DNA of 64,000 nt from Variovorax sp. 679 (lineage in GTDB: Bacteria; Pseudomonadota; Gammaproteobacteria; Burkholderiales; Burkholderiaceae_C), in the NCBI RefSeq assembly GCF_003952185.1, contig NZ_RXFS01000001.1, positions 682,001 to 746,000 of the forward strand. Reading direction: 5' to 3'. A model generated the notes under the pieces. That model worked only from the letters and a program-made list of their open reading frames with translations, was not told the origin of the DNA and ran no database searches. Below, piece by piece: positions 26,107-34,889 of the stretch. Both the position numbers and the translations under genes were made by a program. Each line of letters starts with the position of its first letter. Positions within the stretch are counted from its first letter, which is position 1.

Positions 26107-26694
26107 GTGAAAGACCGCGCCCTGTTCCTGTTGTCCGTGCACTGGCCGCGCCGCACCGCCGCTGCAGCGGCAGTCGTCACCGCGTTGTCGATGCTTGCGG
26201 GGTGCGCCGGCAGCCCCCCGCAGGCGGATGCCATGGCCCCGCATGCCGCGGCCGCCACCAGCGAAGGCACCTCGCCCTCCTTCACCGTATCGGGCGCCGT
26301 CGGCAAGCGCGCCAGCTTCGACCTCGCCGCGCTGCAGGCGTTGCCCGCCGCGACGCTGACGGTCGGCAGCAACACCTACACCGGCGTGAGCCTCTGGACC
26401 TTGCTGAACGATGCGTCGGTCGGCCTCAAGCCGGACACCGCGGTACGCAACCCGGTGCTCTCGATGTATGCGGTGGTGGTGGGCAGCGACGGCTACCGCG
26501 CGGTGGTCTCGCTCGCGGAGATCGCACCCGAATCCGGCAACCGCGTTGCGCTGGTTGCCTACAGCCTGAACGGCGCGCCGCTGGGTCGCAACGGCGTGGC
26601 TCGGCTGGTAATGGCCGGCGACGTGAGGCCGGGCCGTTCGGTGGCCCGGCTGGCGGCGATCGAAGTGTTCGCCGCGCAGCCTTCGGGCCGCTGA
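26107..26694 (+). CDS. Lipoprotein with truncated sulfite-oxidase/molybdopterin-type domain
   Basis: A 195-residue predicted lipoprotein with a GTG start at 26107 preceded by GAGGAG. The lipobox is SMLAGC with lipidated Cys33. The body (FDLAALQALPAATLTVGSNT, TGVSLWTLLNDA, YAVVVGSDGYRAVVSLAEI and LVMAGDVRPGRSVARLAAIE) matches the C-terminal part of the oxidoreductase molybdopterin-binding domain seen in YedY/sulfite oxidases. It has no Cys other than the lipobox, so no molybdenum-ligating Cys and probably no catalysis. Divergent from modE, it may bind molybdopterin or an oxyanion at the membrane. Confidence 0.75.
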   Translation: MKDRALFLLSVHWPRRTAAAAAVVTALSMLAGCAGSPPQADAMAPHAAAATSEGTSPSFTVSGAVGKRASFDLAALQALPAATLTVGSNTYTGVSLWTLLNDASVGLKPDTAVRNPVLSMYAVVVGSDGYRAVVSLAEIAPESGNRVALVAYSLNGAPLGRNGVARLVMAGDVRPGRSVARLAAIEVFAAQPSGR

Positions 26695-26710
26695 TCCTTC
26701 GGAAGGAAGA

Positions 26711-28408
26711 TCAGCCGAAGAACTTTGCCGCGCTGACCAGCGTCTTGTAGACGCCCCAGGCCAGCGGAATGCCCACCGCCAGCCAGGCCAGGGCGACGAC
26801 CGCCGGGCTCACCGTGTCGGCACGGCCAGAGCCGCTGCCCACTTCCGCGGCCGAGGCCTTCTCGTGCGCCAGCTTCTTCTCGACAGCCAACTCTTCGTCG
26901 GACATGAAGTGCTTGTCGGCCACCGGGCGCACCAGCAGGTTGGCGATGAAGCCGATCACCAGCATGCCCACGAGGATGTACATGGTCTGGTTGTAGACCT
27001 GCTCGCGCGGCAGGCCCAGGCCCAGCTGGTACTCGCGCATGTAGTTCACCACCACCGGGCCGAGGATGCCGGCCGTGGCCCACGCCGTGAGCAGGCGGCC
27101 GTGGATGGCGCCCACGAACTGCGTGCCGAACAGGTCGGCCAGGTAGGCCGGCACGGTGGCGAAGCCGCCGCCGTACATCGACACGATCACGCAGCACGCG
27201 CCCACGAACAGCAGCTTGCTGCCCGCGCCGGCCGACGAGGGAATGCTCGCGTACAGCACGGCGCCGAGCACGAAGAACACCGTGTAGGTGAGCTTGCGGC
27301 CCAGCTTGTCCGACAGGCTGGCCCACACGAAGCGTCCACCGATGTTGAACAGCGACAGCAGCGCCGTGAAGCCGCCCGCCACCACGGCGATGGCTGCAAG
27401 TTGCGTCTTGTCGAGCTGGCCGTACTTGGCCGGCAGGTCGATCAGCGCGCCGCCGAACACTTCCTGCAGCATGGGCGAGGCCATGCCGATCACGCCGATG
27501 CCCGCGCTCACGTTCATGCACAGCACCAGCCACACGAGCCAGAACTGAGGAATACCCCAGACCTTCTTCACGTGCACGTGGCGCTGGGTGATCATGGTAT
27601 TGCTGGTCTGCGCCGGGGGCGGCGTCCAGCCTTCGGGCTTCCAGCCCGAGGGCGGCACGCGGTAGCCCAGCGCGCCGGCCATCATGAACACGAAGTAGCC
27701 CAGCGCCATGACGACGAAGGTCTGCATCACGCCCACGTCGGTGGCGGTGGAGAAGCGCTTCATCAGGTCGACCGCCAGCGGCGAGCCGATCATCGCGCCG
27801 CCGCCGAAGCCCATGATGGCCATGCCGGTCGCCATGCCGCGACGGTCGGGGAACCACTTGATCAGCGTGCTCACCGGCGAGATGTAGCCGAGGCCGAGGC
27901 CGATACCGCCGATCACGCCCGAGCCGAGGATCATCAGCCAGAACTGGTGCAGGTGGATGCCCAGTGCCGACAGCAGCATGCCGCCGCACCAGCACAGCGC
28001 CGACACCACGCCGGCCTTGCGCGGGCCCGCGCGTTCGAGCCAGCCGCCCCACAGGGCCGCGGAGCAGCCGAGGAAGACGAAGAACAGGGTGTACATCCAG
28101 CCGAGCGTGGCCACGCGCCAGTCGCAGGTGGTGGCGAAGAGCTCGGCGAAGAAGCTCATGTCCTTGGCGCAGGCCTGCGCGCCGGTGCCGGCAGTGCCGA
28201 GCGCCTTCGACAAGGGCAGCCAGAACACCGAGAAGCCATAGGCCATGCCGATGCACAAGTGGATGGCCAGTGCGGCCGGCGGCACCAGCCAGCGATTGAA
28301 GCCAGGGCCCGCGATGATGCGTTCTTTTTCCAGGAAGCCGGGTTGCTGCTGCACCCCGCTTCCGCCAATGCGATCTCCCTCGAGAACGCCCGCAGATGAG
28401 CCTGCCAT
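26711..28408 (-). CDS. OFA-family MFS transporter (oxalate/formate antiporter type)
   Basis: A 565-residue major facilitator protein with about 12 hydrophobic segments. It begins with a short hydrophilic N-terminus and then NRWLVPPAALAIHLCIGMAYGF, the usual OFA-family start. A segment before the last helices (RPVADKHFMSDEELAVEKKL) is also typical. OFA members exchange oxalate and formate or import small monocarboxylates. Context with two formate dehydrogenase-type enzymes favours formate or oxalate. A candidate LysR operator lies 75 bp upstream and the LysR gene follows that. Confidence 0.88.
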   Translation of the reverse strand: MAGSSAGVLEGDRIGGSGVQQQPGFLEKERIIAGPGFNRWLVPPAALAIHLCIGMAYGFSVFWLPLSKALGTAGTGAQACAKDMSFFAELFATTCDWRVATLGWMYTLFFVFLGCSAALWGGWLERAGPRKAGVVSALCWCGGMLLSALGIHLHQFWLMILGSGVIGGIGLGLGYISPVSTLIKWFPDRRGMATGMAIMGFGGGAMIGSPLAVDLMKRFSTATDVGVMQTFVVMALGYFVFMMAGALGYRVPPSGWKPEGWTPPPAQTSNTMITQRHVHVKKVWGIPQFWLVWLVLCMNVSAGIGVIGMASPMLQEVFGGALIDLPAKYGQLDKTQLAAIAVVAGGFTALLSLFNIGGRFVWASLSDKLGRKLTYTVFFVLGAVLYASIPSSAGAGSKLLFVGACCVIVSMYGGGFATVPAYLADLFGTQFVGAIHGRLLTAWATAGILGPVVVNYMREYQLGLGLPREQVYNQTMYILVGMLVIGFIANLLVRPVADKHFMSDEELAVEKKLAHEKASAAEVGSGSGRADTVSPAVVALAWLAVGIPLAWGVYKTLVSAAKFFG

Positions 28409-28482
28409 ATTTCTCCTAGTTCGCCGGACGTGTAAGTTATTGCTAATCCGGGCCGCGGAGTGTGTGCGAACGGTTTAAGCCC

Positions 28483-28515
28483 CGTCAAATTCGATCAGGG
28501 CATGGCCTGATTCAA
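28483..28515. promoter_or_regulatory. Candidate LysR operator, copy 2 (upstream of OFA transporter)
   Basis: This 33-bp motif is the partner of 21082-21114. It contains the perfect inverted repeat ATCAGG (28493-28498) and CCTGAT (28506-28511) around GCATGGC. The shared core is ATCRGGNCATG followed by a YGATTCAA end. It sits between the LysR gene and the transporter start at 28408, pointing to regulation by that LysR protein. Confidence 0.6.
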
Positions 28516-28567
28516 TAACTAAATGACGAGGCTGTTTGTTTGCAACCGCCAGCCCGTCATTCGTTGC

Positions 28568-29512
28568 TCATTCACCGAGCATGCCGCTGTGCTGCTGTAC
28601 CTGCGCCTGCCACTCGGGCGTCTGCAGGAAAACCAGTGCCGCCTCGAGCGCGCGCGAGGCGCGCACGCCGTCCTGCGTCATGAAGCCGATGGGCGTGCGC
28701 ACGTCCGGTTCCACCAGCGGCAGCGCCTCCAGCTCGCGGTGGCTGCGCACGGCCGCCACCATGCCGCCGGGCAGCACGCTGTTGACCGTGCCCGCGCTCA
28801 CCGCCAGCGCGAGCGCGAGCACCGAATTGGTCTCGATGGCCGGCGCCACCGGCACGCCCGCCTCGCGCAGCGCCTGGTCGACGATGGCGCGGTTGTGCAT
28901 GTCGGAGGTGAGCAGGCACAGCGGCAGCTTGCCAGCCTCGGCCCACGACATCGGCTCGCCGATGTGCATCTGGTCGGCCGAAACCTTCTTCGCGCGGCGC
29001 AGCAGGAAGTAGTGCTCCACGCTCTGCGGCCAGGCGGTGAGCTTGATGCCCGGCAGGTGCATGCGCTCGATGTAGCCCAGCGCGAGGTCGATCGACAGGT
29101 TCTCCAGCCCCGTCTCCAGGTCCTGCGAACTCATCGAGAGCACGGCCGGCACGATGCCGGGATGGCGCTCCTGCAGCATGGCCGCGAAGCGCGAGAGCAT
29201 CGGTATCGCGGTGGGCACGGCCGCCATGCGCAGGCGCCCGTGCGGGTTGTCCACGTCGCTGCGCAGTTCCTGCAGCAGCACCTCGTTGTCGCGCAGCATG
29301 CGCTGCGCCGTGGCCAGCACGCGCTCGCCTTCGTGCGTGAGGCCAACGTACACGCGCGCGCGCTTGACGATGACCACGCCGAATTCGGTCTCGAGCGCCC
29401 GCAGCGCATTCGACAACGCCGGCTGCGTGATGTGGCAGGCCTGGGCGGCGCGGCCGAAGTGCTTGTGCTCGTTCAGCGCCACCAGGTAGCGCATCGAGGC
29501 GAGCAGGTTCAT
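28568..29512 (-). CDS. LysR-family transcriptional regulator
   Basis: A 314-residue LTTR with an N-terminal helix-turn-helix (MRYLVALNEHKHFGRAAQAC and TQPALSNALRALE) and a substrate-binding domain from about residue 90 (GRLRMAAVPTAIPMLSRFAA). It lies directly upstream of the OFA transporter on the same strand, separated by the repeated 33-bp motif. LysR proteins regulate formate dehydrogenase in several betaproteobacteria (for example FdsR of Cupriavidus), so formate or oxalate sensing is plausible but unproven. Confidence 0.92.
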   Translation of the reverse strand: MNLLASMRYLVALNEHKHFGRAAQACHITQPALSNALRALETEFGVVIVKRARVYVGLTHEGERVLATAQRMLRDNEVLLQELRSDVDNPHGRLRMAAVPTAIPMLSRFAAMLQERHPGIVPAVLSMSSQDLETGLENLSIDLALGYIERMHLPGIKLTAWPQSVEHYFLLRRAKKVSADQMHIGEPMSWAEAGKLPLCLLTSDMHNRAIVDQALREAGVPVAPAIETNSVLALALAVSAGTVNSVLPGGMVAAVRSHRELEALPLVEPDVRTPIGFMTQDGVRASRALEAALVFLQTPEWQAQVQQHSGMLGE

Positions 29513-29526
29513 CGAAAGGCCGTTCC

Positions 29527-30618
29527 CTAGGTGTTCTTGCTGATCGAGATCGTCGGGAACTTCGCCGAGAAGTCCTTCGCCTTCTCGGCGATGCCCACGG
29601 CCACGCGGCGGGCAACGGCCTTGTAGATGCCGGCGGCCTCGCCTTCAGGGTCGGACACCACGGTGGGCGCCCCGCTGTCGGCCTGCAGGCGGATGTTGAT
29701 GTCCAGCGGCAGCGCGCCGAGGTACTCCATCTGGTATTCGGCCGCCATCTTCTTGCCGCCGTCGGCGCCGAAGATGTGCTCGGCATGGCCGCAGTTCGAG
29801 CAGACGTGCACCGCCATGTTCTCGACGATGCCGAGGATCGGCACGCCGACCTTCTCGAACATCTTGATGCCCTTCTTGGCGTCGAGCAGCGCGATGTCCT
29901 GCGGCGTGGTGACGATCACCGCGCCCGTCATCGGCACGCGCTGGCTCAGCGTGAGCTGGATGTCGCCGGTGCCCGGGGGCATGTCGACGATGAGGTAGTC
30001 GAGGTCTTTCCAGTTGGTCTGGCGCAGCAGTTGTTCGAGCGCCTGCGTGGCCATGGGGCCGCGCCAGATCATGGCCTGGTCCTGGTCGACCAGGAAGCCG
30101 ATGGACATGACCTGCACGCCGTGGCGCTCCATGGGCTCCATGGTCTTGCCGTCTGCGCTGTCGGGGCGGCCTTCGATGCCCATCATCATGGGCTGGCTCG
30201 GGCCATAGATGTCGGCGTCGAGCAGGCCGACCGTGGCACCTTCGGACGCCAGCGCCAGCGCCAGGTTGGCCGCCGTGGTGCTCTTGCCCACGCCGCCCTT
30301 GCCCGAGGCTACGGCAATGATGTTCTTCACGTTGGGCATCAGCTGCACGCCGCGCTGCACCGCATGGCTGATGACCTTGGTGACGATGTTGACCGACACG
30401 TTCTCCACGCCCGGCACTGCCTTGGCGGCCGCCACCAGCGCCTTGCGGATGGCCGCGTGCTGGCTCTTCGCCGGGTAGCCGAGCTCGAGGTCGAACGAGA
30501 CGTCGCCCTCCGAGACCTGGAGGTTTTTGAGCGACCGGGTCGCCGCGAAAGCCTTGCCGGTGTTAGGGTCCTGGACGGCCTTGAGCGCGTCCATGAGTCC
30601 TTCTGGGGTGAGTGCCAT
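29527..30618 (-). CDS. apbC: Iron-sulfur cluster carrier protein, Mrp/NBP35 family
   Basis: P-loop ATPase that carries and transfers [4Fe-4S] clusters. It has 363 residues: an N-terminal MIP18-like domain (ALKAVQDPNTG...), deviant Walker A SGKGGVGKS (105-113), and a CSNCGH motif (about residues 274-279) whose Cys pair binds the bridging cluster. Ordinary housekeeping gene; it can serve the Fe-S formate dehydrogenases nearby. Often placed next to metG, which here is 10 kb away. Confidence 0.95.
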   Translation of the reverse strand: MALTPEGLMDALKAVQDPNTGKAFAATRSLKNLQVSEGDVSFDLELGYPAKSQHAAIRKALVAAAKAVPGVENVSVNIVTKVISHAVQRGVQLMPNVKNIIAVASGKGGVGKSTTAANLALALASEGATVGLLDADIYGPSQPMMMGIEGRPDSADGKTMEPMERHGVQVMSIGFLVDQDQAMIWRGPMATQALEQLLRQTNWKDLDYLIVDMPPGTGDIQLTLSQRVPMTGAVIVTTPQDIALLDAKKGIKMFEKVGVPILGIVENMAVHVCSNCGHAEHIFGADGGKKMAAEYQMEYLGALPLDINIRLQADSGAPTVVSDPEGEAAGIYKAVARRVAVGIAEKAKDFSAKFPTISISKNT

Positions 30619-30704
30619 TGATCAAACTCCTGAATGGCCGGTAGTCTAAGGTGCTCTCCAGGCCCGCACCGCACGGTCTTCCAATAGCCTGACAACGAAC
30701 AAAA

Positions 30705-31901
30705 ATGCCCGAGACAAGCCCCGTCACAGGTCTCCTGCTCACCGGGGGCGGCGCCCGGGCCGCCTACCAGGTCGGCGTACTCGAAGCCATCGCCGACATC
30801 CGCCGCGCTGCGGGGCCGGCGGTCACCGGCAGCGGCAATCCCTTCCAGGTCATCACCGGCACCTCGGCCGGCGCCATCAACGCAGCCGCGCTGGCCTGCG
30901 GCTGCGACGACTTCGACCACGTGGTGGCGCACATCGCCGAGGTCTGGGGCCAGTTCCGCGCCGAGCAGGTGTACCGCGCCGATTCGCTCTCGGTAATAGG
31001 CAGCGGCACGCGCTGGCGCATGCTGCTCGGGTTCGGGCGCTTCGCGGCCAACTGGATGCGCATCAAGCCCAAGTCGCTGCTCGACAACTCGCCATTGGCC
31101 GAACTGCTGAAGCGCATGGTGCTGCTCGACCGGCTGCCGCAGCTCATGAAGGAAGGCCACCTGCAGGCGCTGGCCGTGACCGCCTCGAGCTACAGCTCGG
31201 GCGAGCACGTCACATTCTTCGAGGCGGCTGTGCCGATGGAGCCGTGGATCCGCTCGCAGCGCCTGTCGGTGCGCGACAGCATCACGCATGCGCACCTGCT
31301 GGCGTCGTCGGCCATTCCCTTCGTGTTCCCCGCCACGGCGCTGCCGATGCAAGGCCACACCGAATACTTCGGCGACGGCTCGATGCGCCAGTCGGCGCCC
31401 ATCGCGGCGGCCATCCACCTCGGCGCGCAACGCATCGTGGTGATCGGCGCGGGCCGCATGCACGAGCCGCGCGATGCCACCGCGCCCAACACCCACAGCG
31501 GCTATCCGACGATGGCGCAGATTGCGGGCCATGCGCTGTCGAGCATCTTCCTGGACGCGCTGGCGGTGGACATCGAACGCCTGCGCCGCATCAACCACAC
31601 GCTGGGGCTGATTCCCGATGAAGCGCGCGCGCAGAGCATGCTGCGCCCGCTCGACCTGCTGGTGATCTCGCCGTCGGAGCGCCTGGACGTGATCGCGGCG
31701 CGCCACGTCGACGCCCTGCCCGGCGCGGTGCGGCACCTGCTGGGCGGCTCGAAGGTGGCGGCCGACGTGAAGGGCGGCGCGCTCGCGAGCTACCTGCTGT
31801 TCGAGTCGAGCTACACGCGCGACCTGATGGCGCTCGGGCGTGCCGACACGATGAAGCAGCGCGACGAGGTGCTGCGCTTCTTCGGCTGGAACGCGGCGTA
31901 G
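30705..31901 (+). CDS. Patatin-like phospholipase
   Basis: A 398-residue cytoplasmic patatin-family hydrolase. The oxyanion loop is GGGARAAYQVG (14-24), the nucleophile elbow GTSAG has S54, and the catalytic Asp lies in YFGDGSMRQSAP (about residue 225). It has no signal peptide. Bacterial patatins act on phospholipids or acyl esters; substrate unknown. It is divergent from apbC and convergent with the diaminopropionate ammonia-lyase gene (7-bp gap). Confidence 0.9.
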   Translation: MPETSPVTGLLLTGGGARAAYQVGVLEAIADIRRAAGPAVTGSGNPFQVITGTSAGAINAAALACGCDDFDHVVAHIAEVWGQFRAEQVYRADSLSVIGSGTRWRMLLGFGRFAANWMRIKPKSLLDNSPLAELLKRMVLLDRLPQLMKEGHLQALAVTASSYSSGEHVTFFEAAVPMEPWIRSQRLSVRDSITHAHLLASSAIPFVFPATALPMQGHTEYFGDGSMRQSAPIAAAIHLGAQRIVVIGAGRMHEPRDATAPNTHSGYPTMAQIAGHALSSIFLDALAVDIERLRRINHTLGLIPDEARAQSMLRPLDLLVISPSERLDVIAARHVDALPGAVRHLLGGSKVAADVKGGALASYLLFESSYTRDLMALGRADTMKQRDEVLRFFGWNAA

Positions 31902-31908
31902 GACCGCG

Positions 31909-33135
31909 TCACGCGCGCCTGCCGGCCAGCCACCGCGCCTGCGCCTCGACGACTTCTTCGCCGGAACGCCCGGTGATCGCCCGGTACACGCCGGGTGCCG
32001 TCGCGCCTTCGGTACTGATCAGCAGCACACGCGCATCGGCGCCCAGTTGTGCCGCGTCGCGGGCAGCGGGGTCGGCAGCCAACGCTTGCAATGCCGCCAG
32101 GCCGGCCGCGCCCGATTCGCCGCTGAGCACCGGCACATCGCCCGCCTCGCCGCCCGCGAGCACGCGCATCGCCTGCTCGGCCTGCGCGTCGGTCACGGTC
32201 ATGAACACGTCGACGGCGGGCTGCAGGAAGCGCCACGCGAGCGGCGAGGTTTCGCCACAGGCCAGCCCCGCCATCACCGAATCGACCGAGCCCGTCGCAC
32301 GGCTGGGGCGGCCGTTGCGTGCGCTCTGCAGCAGGCAGTCGGCCTGTTCGGGCTCCACCACGATGAAGGCGGGCCGCGCCGTGCCGTAGCGCTCCCAGAA
32401 ATGGCTGACGACGCCTGCGGCCAGTCCGCCCACGCCGCCCTGCAGGATGACGTGGGTGAACGGACACGGCGCATCGACGGCGGTTTCTTCGAGCAGCTCG
32501 TCGGCCAGGATGCCGTAGCCCTGCATCACGTCGCGCGGCACCTCTTCGTAGCCGTCGTAGGAGGTGTCGGAAACCACCTCCCAGCCGTTGGCGCGGGCAA
32601 GGCGCGCAGCTTCCTCGACGGACTCGTCGTAGTTGCCGGCGATGCGAACGATCTCCGCGCCGAGCGCCGCAATGGGCGCTTCGCGCTCCTCGCTGACCTG
32701 CGCATGCAGCACGATCACGCAACGGCAGCCGATGCTTTGCGCAGCCGCAGCAAGCGCGCGGCCATGGTTGCCGTCCGTGGCGCTGACGACCACGAAATCG
32801 CGCAGCGCTTCGGCATGCCTGCCCGCAAGGAGGTCGGCGGGCGTCCAGTCCTTGTCGGGCCAGCGGCGCAGCACCAGCCGCAGCAGCGCCACGGGCGCAC
32901 CCAGCACCTTGAAGCTGCCGAGCGCCGAGCGCGCCGATTCGTCCTTCACGGTCAGCCCGCCGATGCCGAGGCGCCTTGCGAGCCCCGGCAGCGACCATGC
33001 CGGCGTCGGAACGGGTTGGAGCCGGCTCCAGCCCGACAGCCACTGCCGGCTTTGCTTGCCGCGCGCGATGCTCATCACTTCGCGCAGCGATTCGTCGTAT
33101 GCGCTTCTCCGCGCCTGGGGATTTCTGAAAAGCAT
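31909..33135 (-). CDS. dpaL: Diaminopropionate ammonia-lyase
   Basis: PLP enzyme converting 2,3-diaminopropionate to pyruvate and two ammonia. It has 408 residues (E. coli YgeX 398). The PLP lysine is in ARSALGSFKVLGAP (K76). VVSATDGNHGRALA binds the substrate and VILQGGVGGLAAG is the glycine-rich phosphate loop. It follows an M20 amidohydrolase on the same strand (10-bp gap), as ygeX and ygeY do in E. coli, so the pair probably frees diaminopropionate from an acylated precursor and degrades it. Confidence 0.9.
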   Translation of the reverse strand: MLFRNPQARRSAYDESLREVMSIARGKQSRQWLSGWSRLQPVPTPAWSLPGLARRLGIGGLTVKDESARSALGSFKVLGAPVALLRLVLRRWPDKDWTPADLLAGRHAEALRDFVVVSATDGNHGRALAAAAQSIGCRCVIVLHAQVSEEREAPIAALGAEIVRIAGNYDESVEEAARLARANGWEVVSDTSYDGYEEVPRDVMQGYGILADELLEETAVDAPCPFTHVILQGGVGGLAAGVVSHFWERYGTARPAFIVVEPEQADCLLQSARNGRPSRATGSVDSVMAGLACGETSPLAWRFLQPAVDVFMTVTDAQAEQAMRVLAGGEAGDVPVLSGESGAAGLAALQALAADPAARDAAQLGADARVLLISTEGATAPGVYRAITGRSGEEVVEAQARWLAGRRA

Positions 33136-33144
33136 GTCGTTCGA

Positions 33145-34332
33145 TCAGTGGGTGTCGCCGGCAGTCATGGGCAGGCGCATGCGGACGATCTCCGCGAAGT
33201 AGCGGGCGCCCGTCGCGAGCACCTCGTCGTTGAAGTCGTAGCTGCCGTTGTGCAGCGGCGTACCACCGGGCTCGCCCTCGGCGCCGTTGCCGAGGAAGAC
33301 GAATGCGCCCGGCACCACCTGCAGGAAGGCGCCGAAGTCCTCAGAGATCATCATCGGCGCCACGTCGGCATCCACGTTCTCCGCACCCACGATGGCCGTG
33401 GCGGCGGCCACGGCGGTGGGCACGCATTCGGCCCAGTTCACGGTGGGCGCGAACTCGTGCGTGTAGCTGAACTCGCAGCCGGCGCCATGCATGCGGCAGA
33501 TGCCCTCGCTGATCTCGCGCATGCGCGTGGCCAGCATGCGCTGCACGGCAGGGTCGTAGCTGCGCGTGTCGCCCTTGATGACGACGTTCGACGGAATCGC
33601 GTTACGAATGCCATCGGTGATGAATTCGGTGCACGACACCACCGCCTGCGCGCCCGGGTCGAGCATGCGCGAGACGATGCTCTGCAGCGCCAGCACGATC
33701 TGTGCGCCGATCACGATGGGGTCGATGCCCATGTGCGGCCGCGCGGCATGCGTGCCCCGGCCCTTCACGTGGATCACGAAGTTGTCCTCGCTGGCCATGA
33801 GGCCGCCAGCGCGCATGGCGAAGGTGCCGGCGCGCATGCCGGGCATGTTGTGCAGGCCGTAGATCTCGTCGACCGGGAAGCGCTGGAACAGGCCGTCGTC
33901 CATCATCGCCTTCGCGCCGCGGCCATGCTCCTCTGCGGGCTGGAAGATGAAGCGCACGGTGCCGTCGAAGTCGCGACGCTCGCGCAGCAGCTGCGCCGCG
34001 CCGAGGATGATCGACATATGGCCGTCGTGACCGCAGGCGTGCATCTTGCCGGGCGTGCCGGAAGCGTAGGCGCGGTCGGCGGGCAGCTCGGTGATGTTGA
34101 GCGCGTCCATCTCCGCGCGCAGGCCGATCACGCCCTTGCCGCTGCCCACTTTCAGGTTGGCCACGAGGCCGGTGCCGCCGATGCCGGTGTGCACCTCGAG
34201 GCCCAGCGCCTTCAGAACCCGGGTGACGAAGGCCGAGGTTTTCGCTTCCTCGAAGCCGGTTTCGGGAATGGCGTGAAGCTGCCGCCGCCAGCCAGAGAGC
34301 GTTTCGCGCAGGGGTGCATCGCTGAGATTCAT
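33145..34332 (-). CDS. M20 family (hippurate hydrolase-like) amidohydrolase
   Basis: Zinc-dependent amidohydrolase of the HipO/IAA-amino acid hydrolase branch, 395 residues. Metal ligands and catalytic residues are seen in ACGHDGH (C100, H102, D103, H105) and QPAEEHG (E134, E135). It probably cleaves an N-acyl amino acid; linkage with dpaL suggests an N-acylated diaminopropionate. Divergent from the Lrp-type regulator at 34419. Confidence 0.9.
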   Translation of the reverse strand: MNLSDAPLRETLSGWRRQLHAIPETGFEEAKTSAFVTRVLKALGLEVHTGIGGTGLVANLKVGSGKGVIGLRAEMDALNITELPADRAYASGTPGKMHACGHDGHMSIILGAAQLLRERRDFDGTVRFIFQPAEEHGRGAKAMMDDGLFQRFPVDEIYGLHNMPGMRAGTFAMRAGGLMASEDNFVIHVKGRGTHAARPHMGIDPIVIGAQIVLALQSIVSRMLDPGAQAVVSCTEFITDGIRNAIPSNVVIKGDTRSYDPAVQRMLATRMREISEGICRMHGAGCEFSYTHEFAPTVNWAECVPTAVAAATAIVGAENVDADVAPMMISEDFGAFLQVVPGAFVFLGNGAEGEPGGTPLHNGSYDFNDEVLATGARYFAEIVRMRLPMTAGDTH

Positions 34333-34384
34333 GGCGAGATGCTATTGACAATGCGGCGGTACAGGCACGCAAAATCATCGCCTT

Positions 34385-34405
34385 CGACGCAACGTTTTTG
34401 CGTCG
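34385..34405. promoter_or_regulatory. Inverted repeat before the Lrp-type gene (candidate operator)
   Basis: CGACGCAA (34385-34392) and TTGCGTCG (34398-34405) are a perfect 8-bp inverted repeat around CGTTT, ending 14 bp before the regulator ATG and 53 bp from the divergent M20 gene. Lrp-type regulators often bind such AT-centred dyads in the shared region. Confidence 0.5.
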
Positions 34406-34418
34406 ACCCCACCCTTTC

Positions 34419-34889
34419 ATGACACCACTCGATGCCCTCGACCTCCGCCTGCTGGAGCTGATCCAGGCCGACAGCCGCATGCCCCAGAGCGAACTGGGCG
34501 AGCGCGTGCACCTGTCGACCGCCGCGGTGAACCGCCGGCTCAAGCGCATGCGCGACGAGGGCGTGATCCAGCGCTACGGCGCGGTGCTGTCGCCCGCCGC
34601 GCTGGGCCACCCGCTGACCATCGTGGCGGAAGTGGAAACGGAGAGCGAGCAGATCGAGCTGCTCGACGCGATGAAGAAGAGTTTCAGGGAGTGCCCGCAG
34701 GTGCAGCAGTGCTACTACGTGACCGGCGAATGGGACTTCATCCTGGTCTTCGTGGTGCGCGACATGGCGCAGTACACGGCGCTCACGCGGCAGCTCTTCT
34801 TCCAGAGCAACAACGTCAAGCGCTTCCGCACGCTGGTCACGATGGACCCGGTGAAGCTCAGTCTGGACGTGCCGGTTTCCGGGCGCTGA
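34419..34889 (+). CDS. Lrp/AsnC-family transcriptional regulator
   Basis: A 156-residue feast/famine regulator. The N-terminal winged helix (LDLRLLELIQADSRMPQSEL, then STAAVNRRLKRMRDEGVIQR) is followed by the RAM ligand-binding domain (LTIVAEVETES, VQQCYYVTGEWDFILVFVV). Divergent from the M20-dpaL pair, it is the likely activator of that pair with an amino acid effector. Its 3' end overlaps the convergent membrane-protein gene by 32 bp. Confidence 0.92.
   Translation: MTPLDALDLRLLELIQADSRMPQSELGERVHLSTAAVNRRLKRMRDEGVIQRYGAVLSPAALGHPLTIVAEVETESEQIELLDAMKKSFRECPQVQQCYYVTGEWDFILVFVVRDMAQYTALTRQLFFQSNNVKRFRTLVTMDPVKLSLDVPVSGR

Noticed and set aside
34345..34366. TTGACA as -35 of a promoter for the Lrp-type gene
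   Set aside because: The -35 is perfect but no acceptable -10 lies 16-18 nt downstream.
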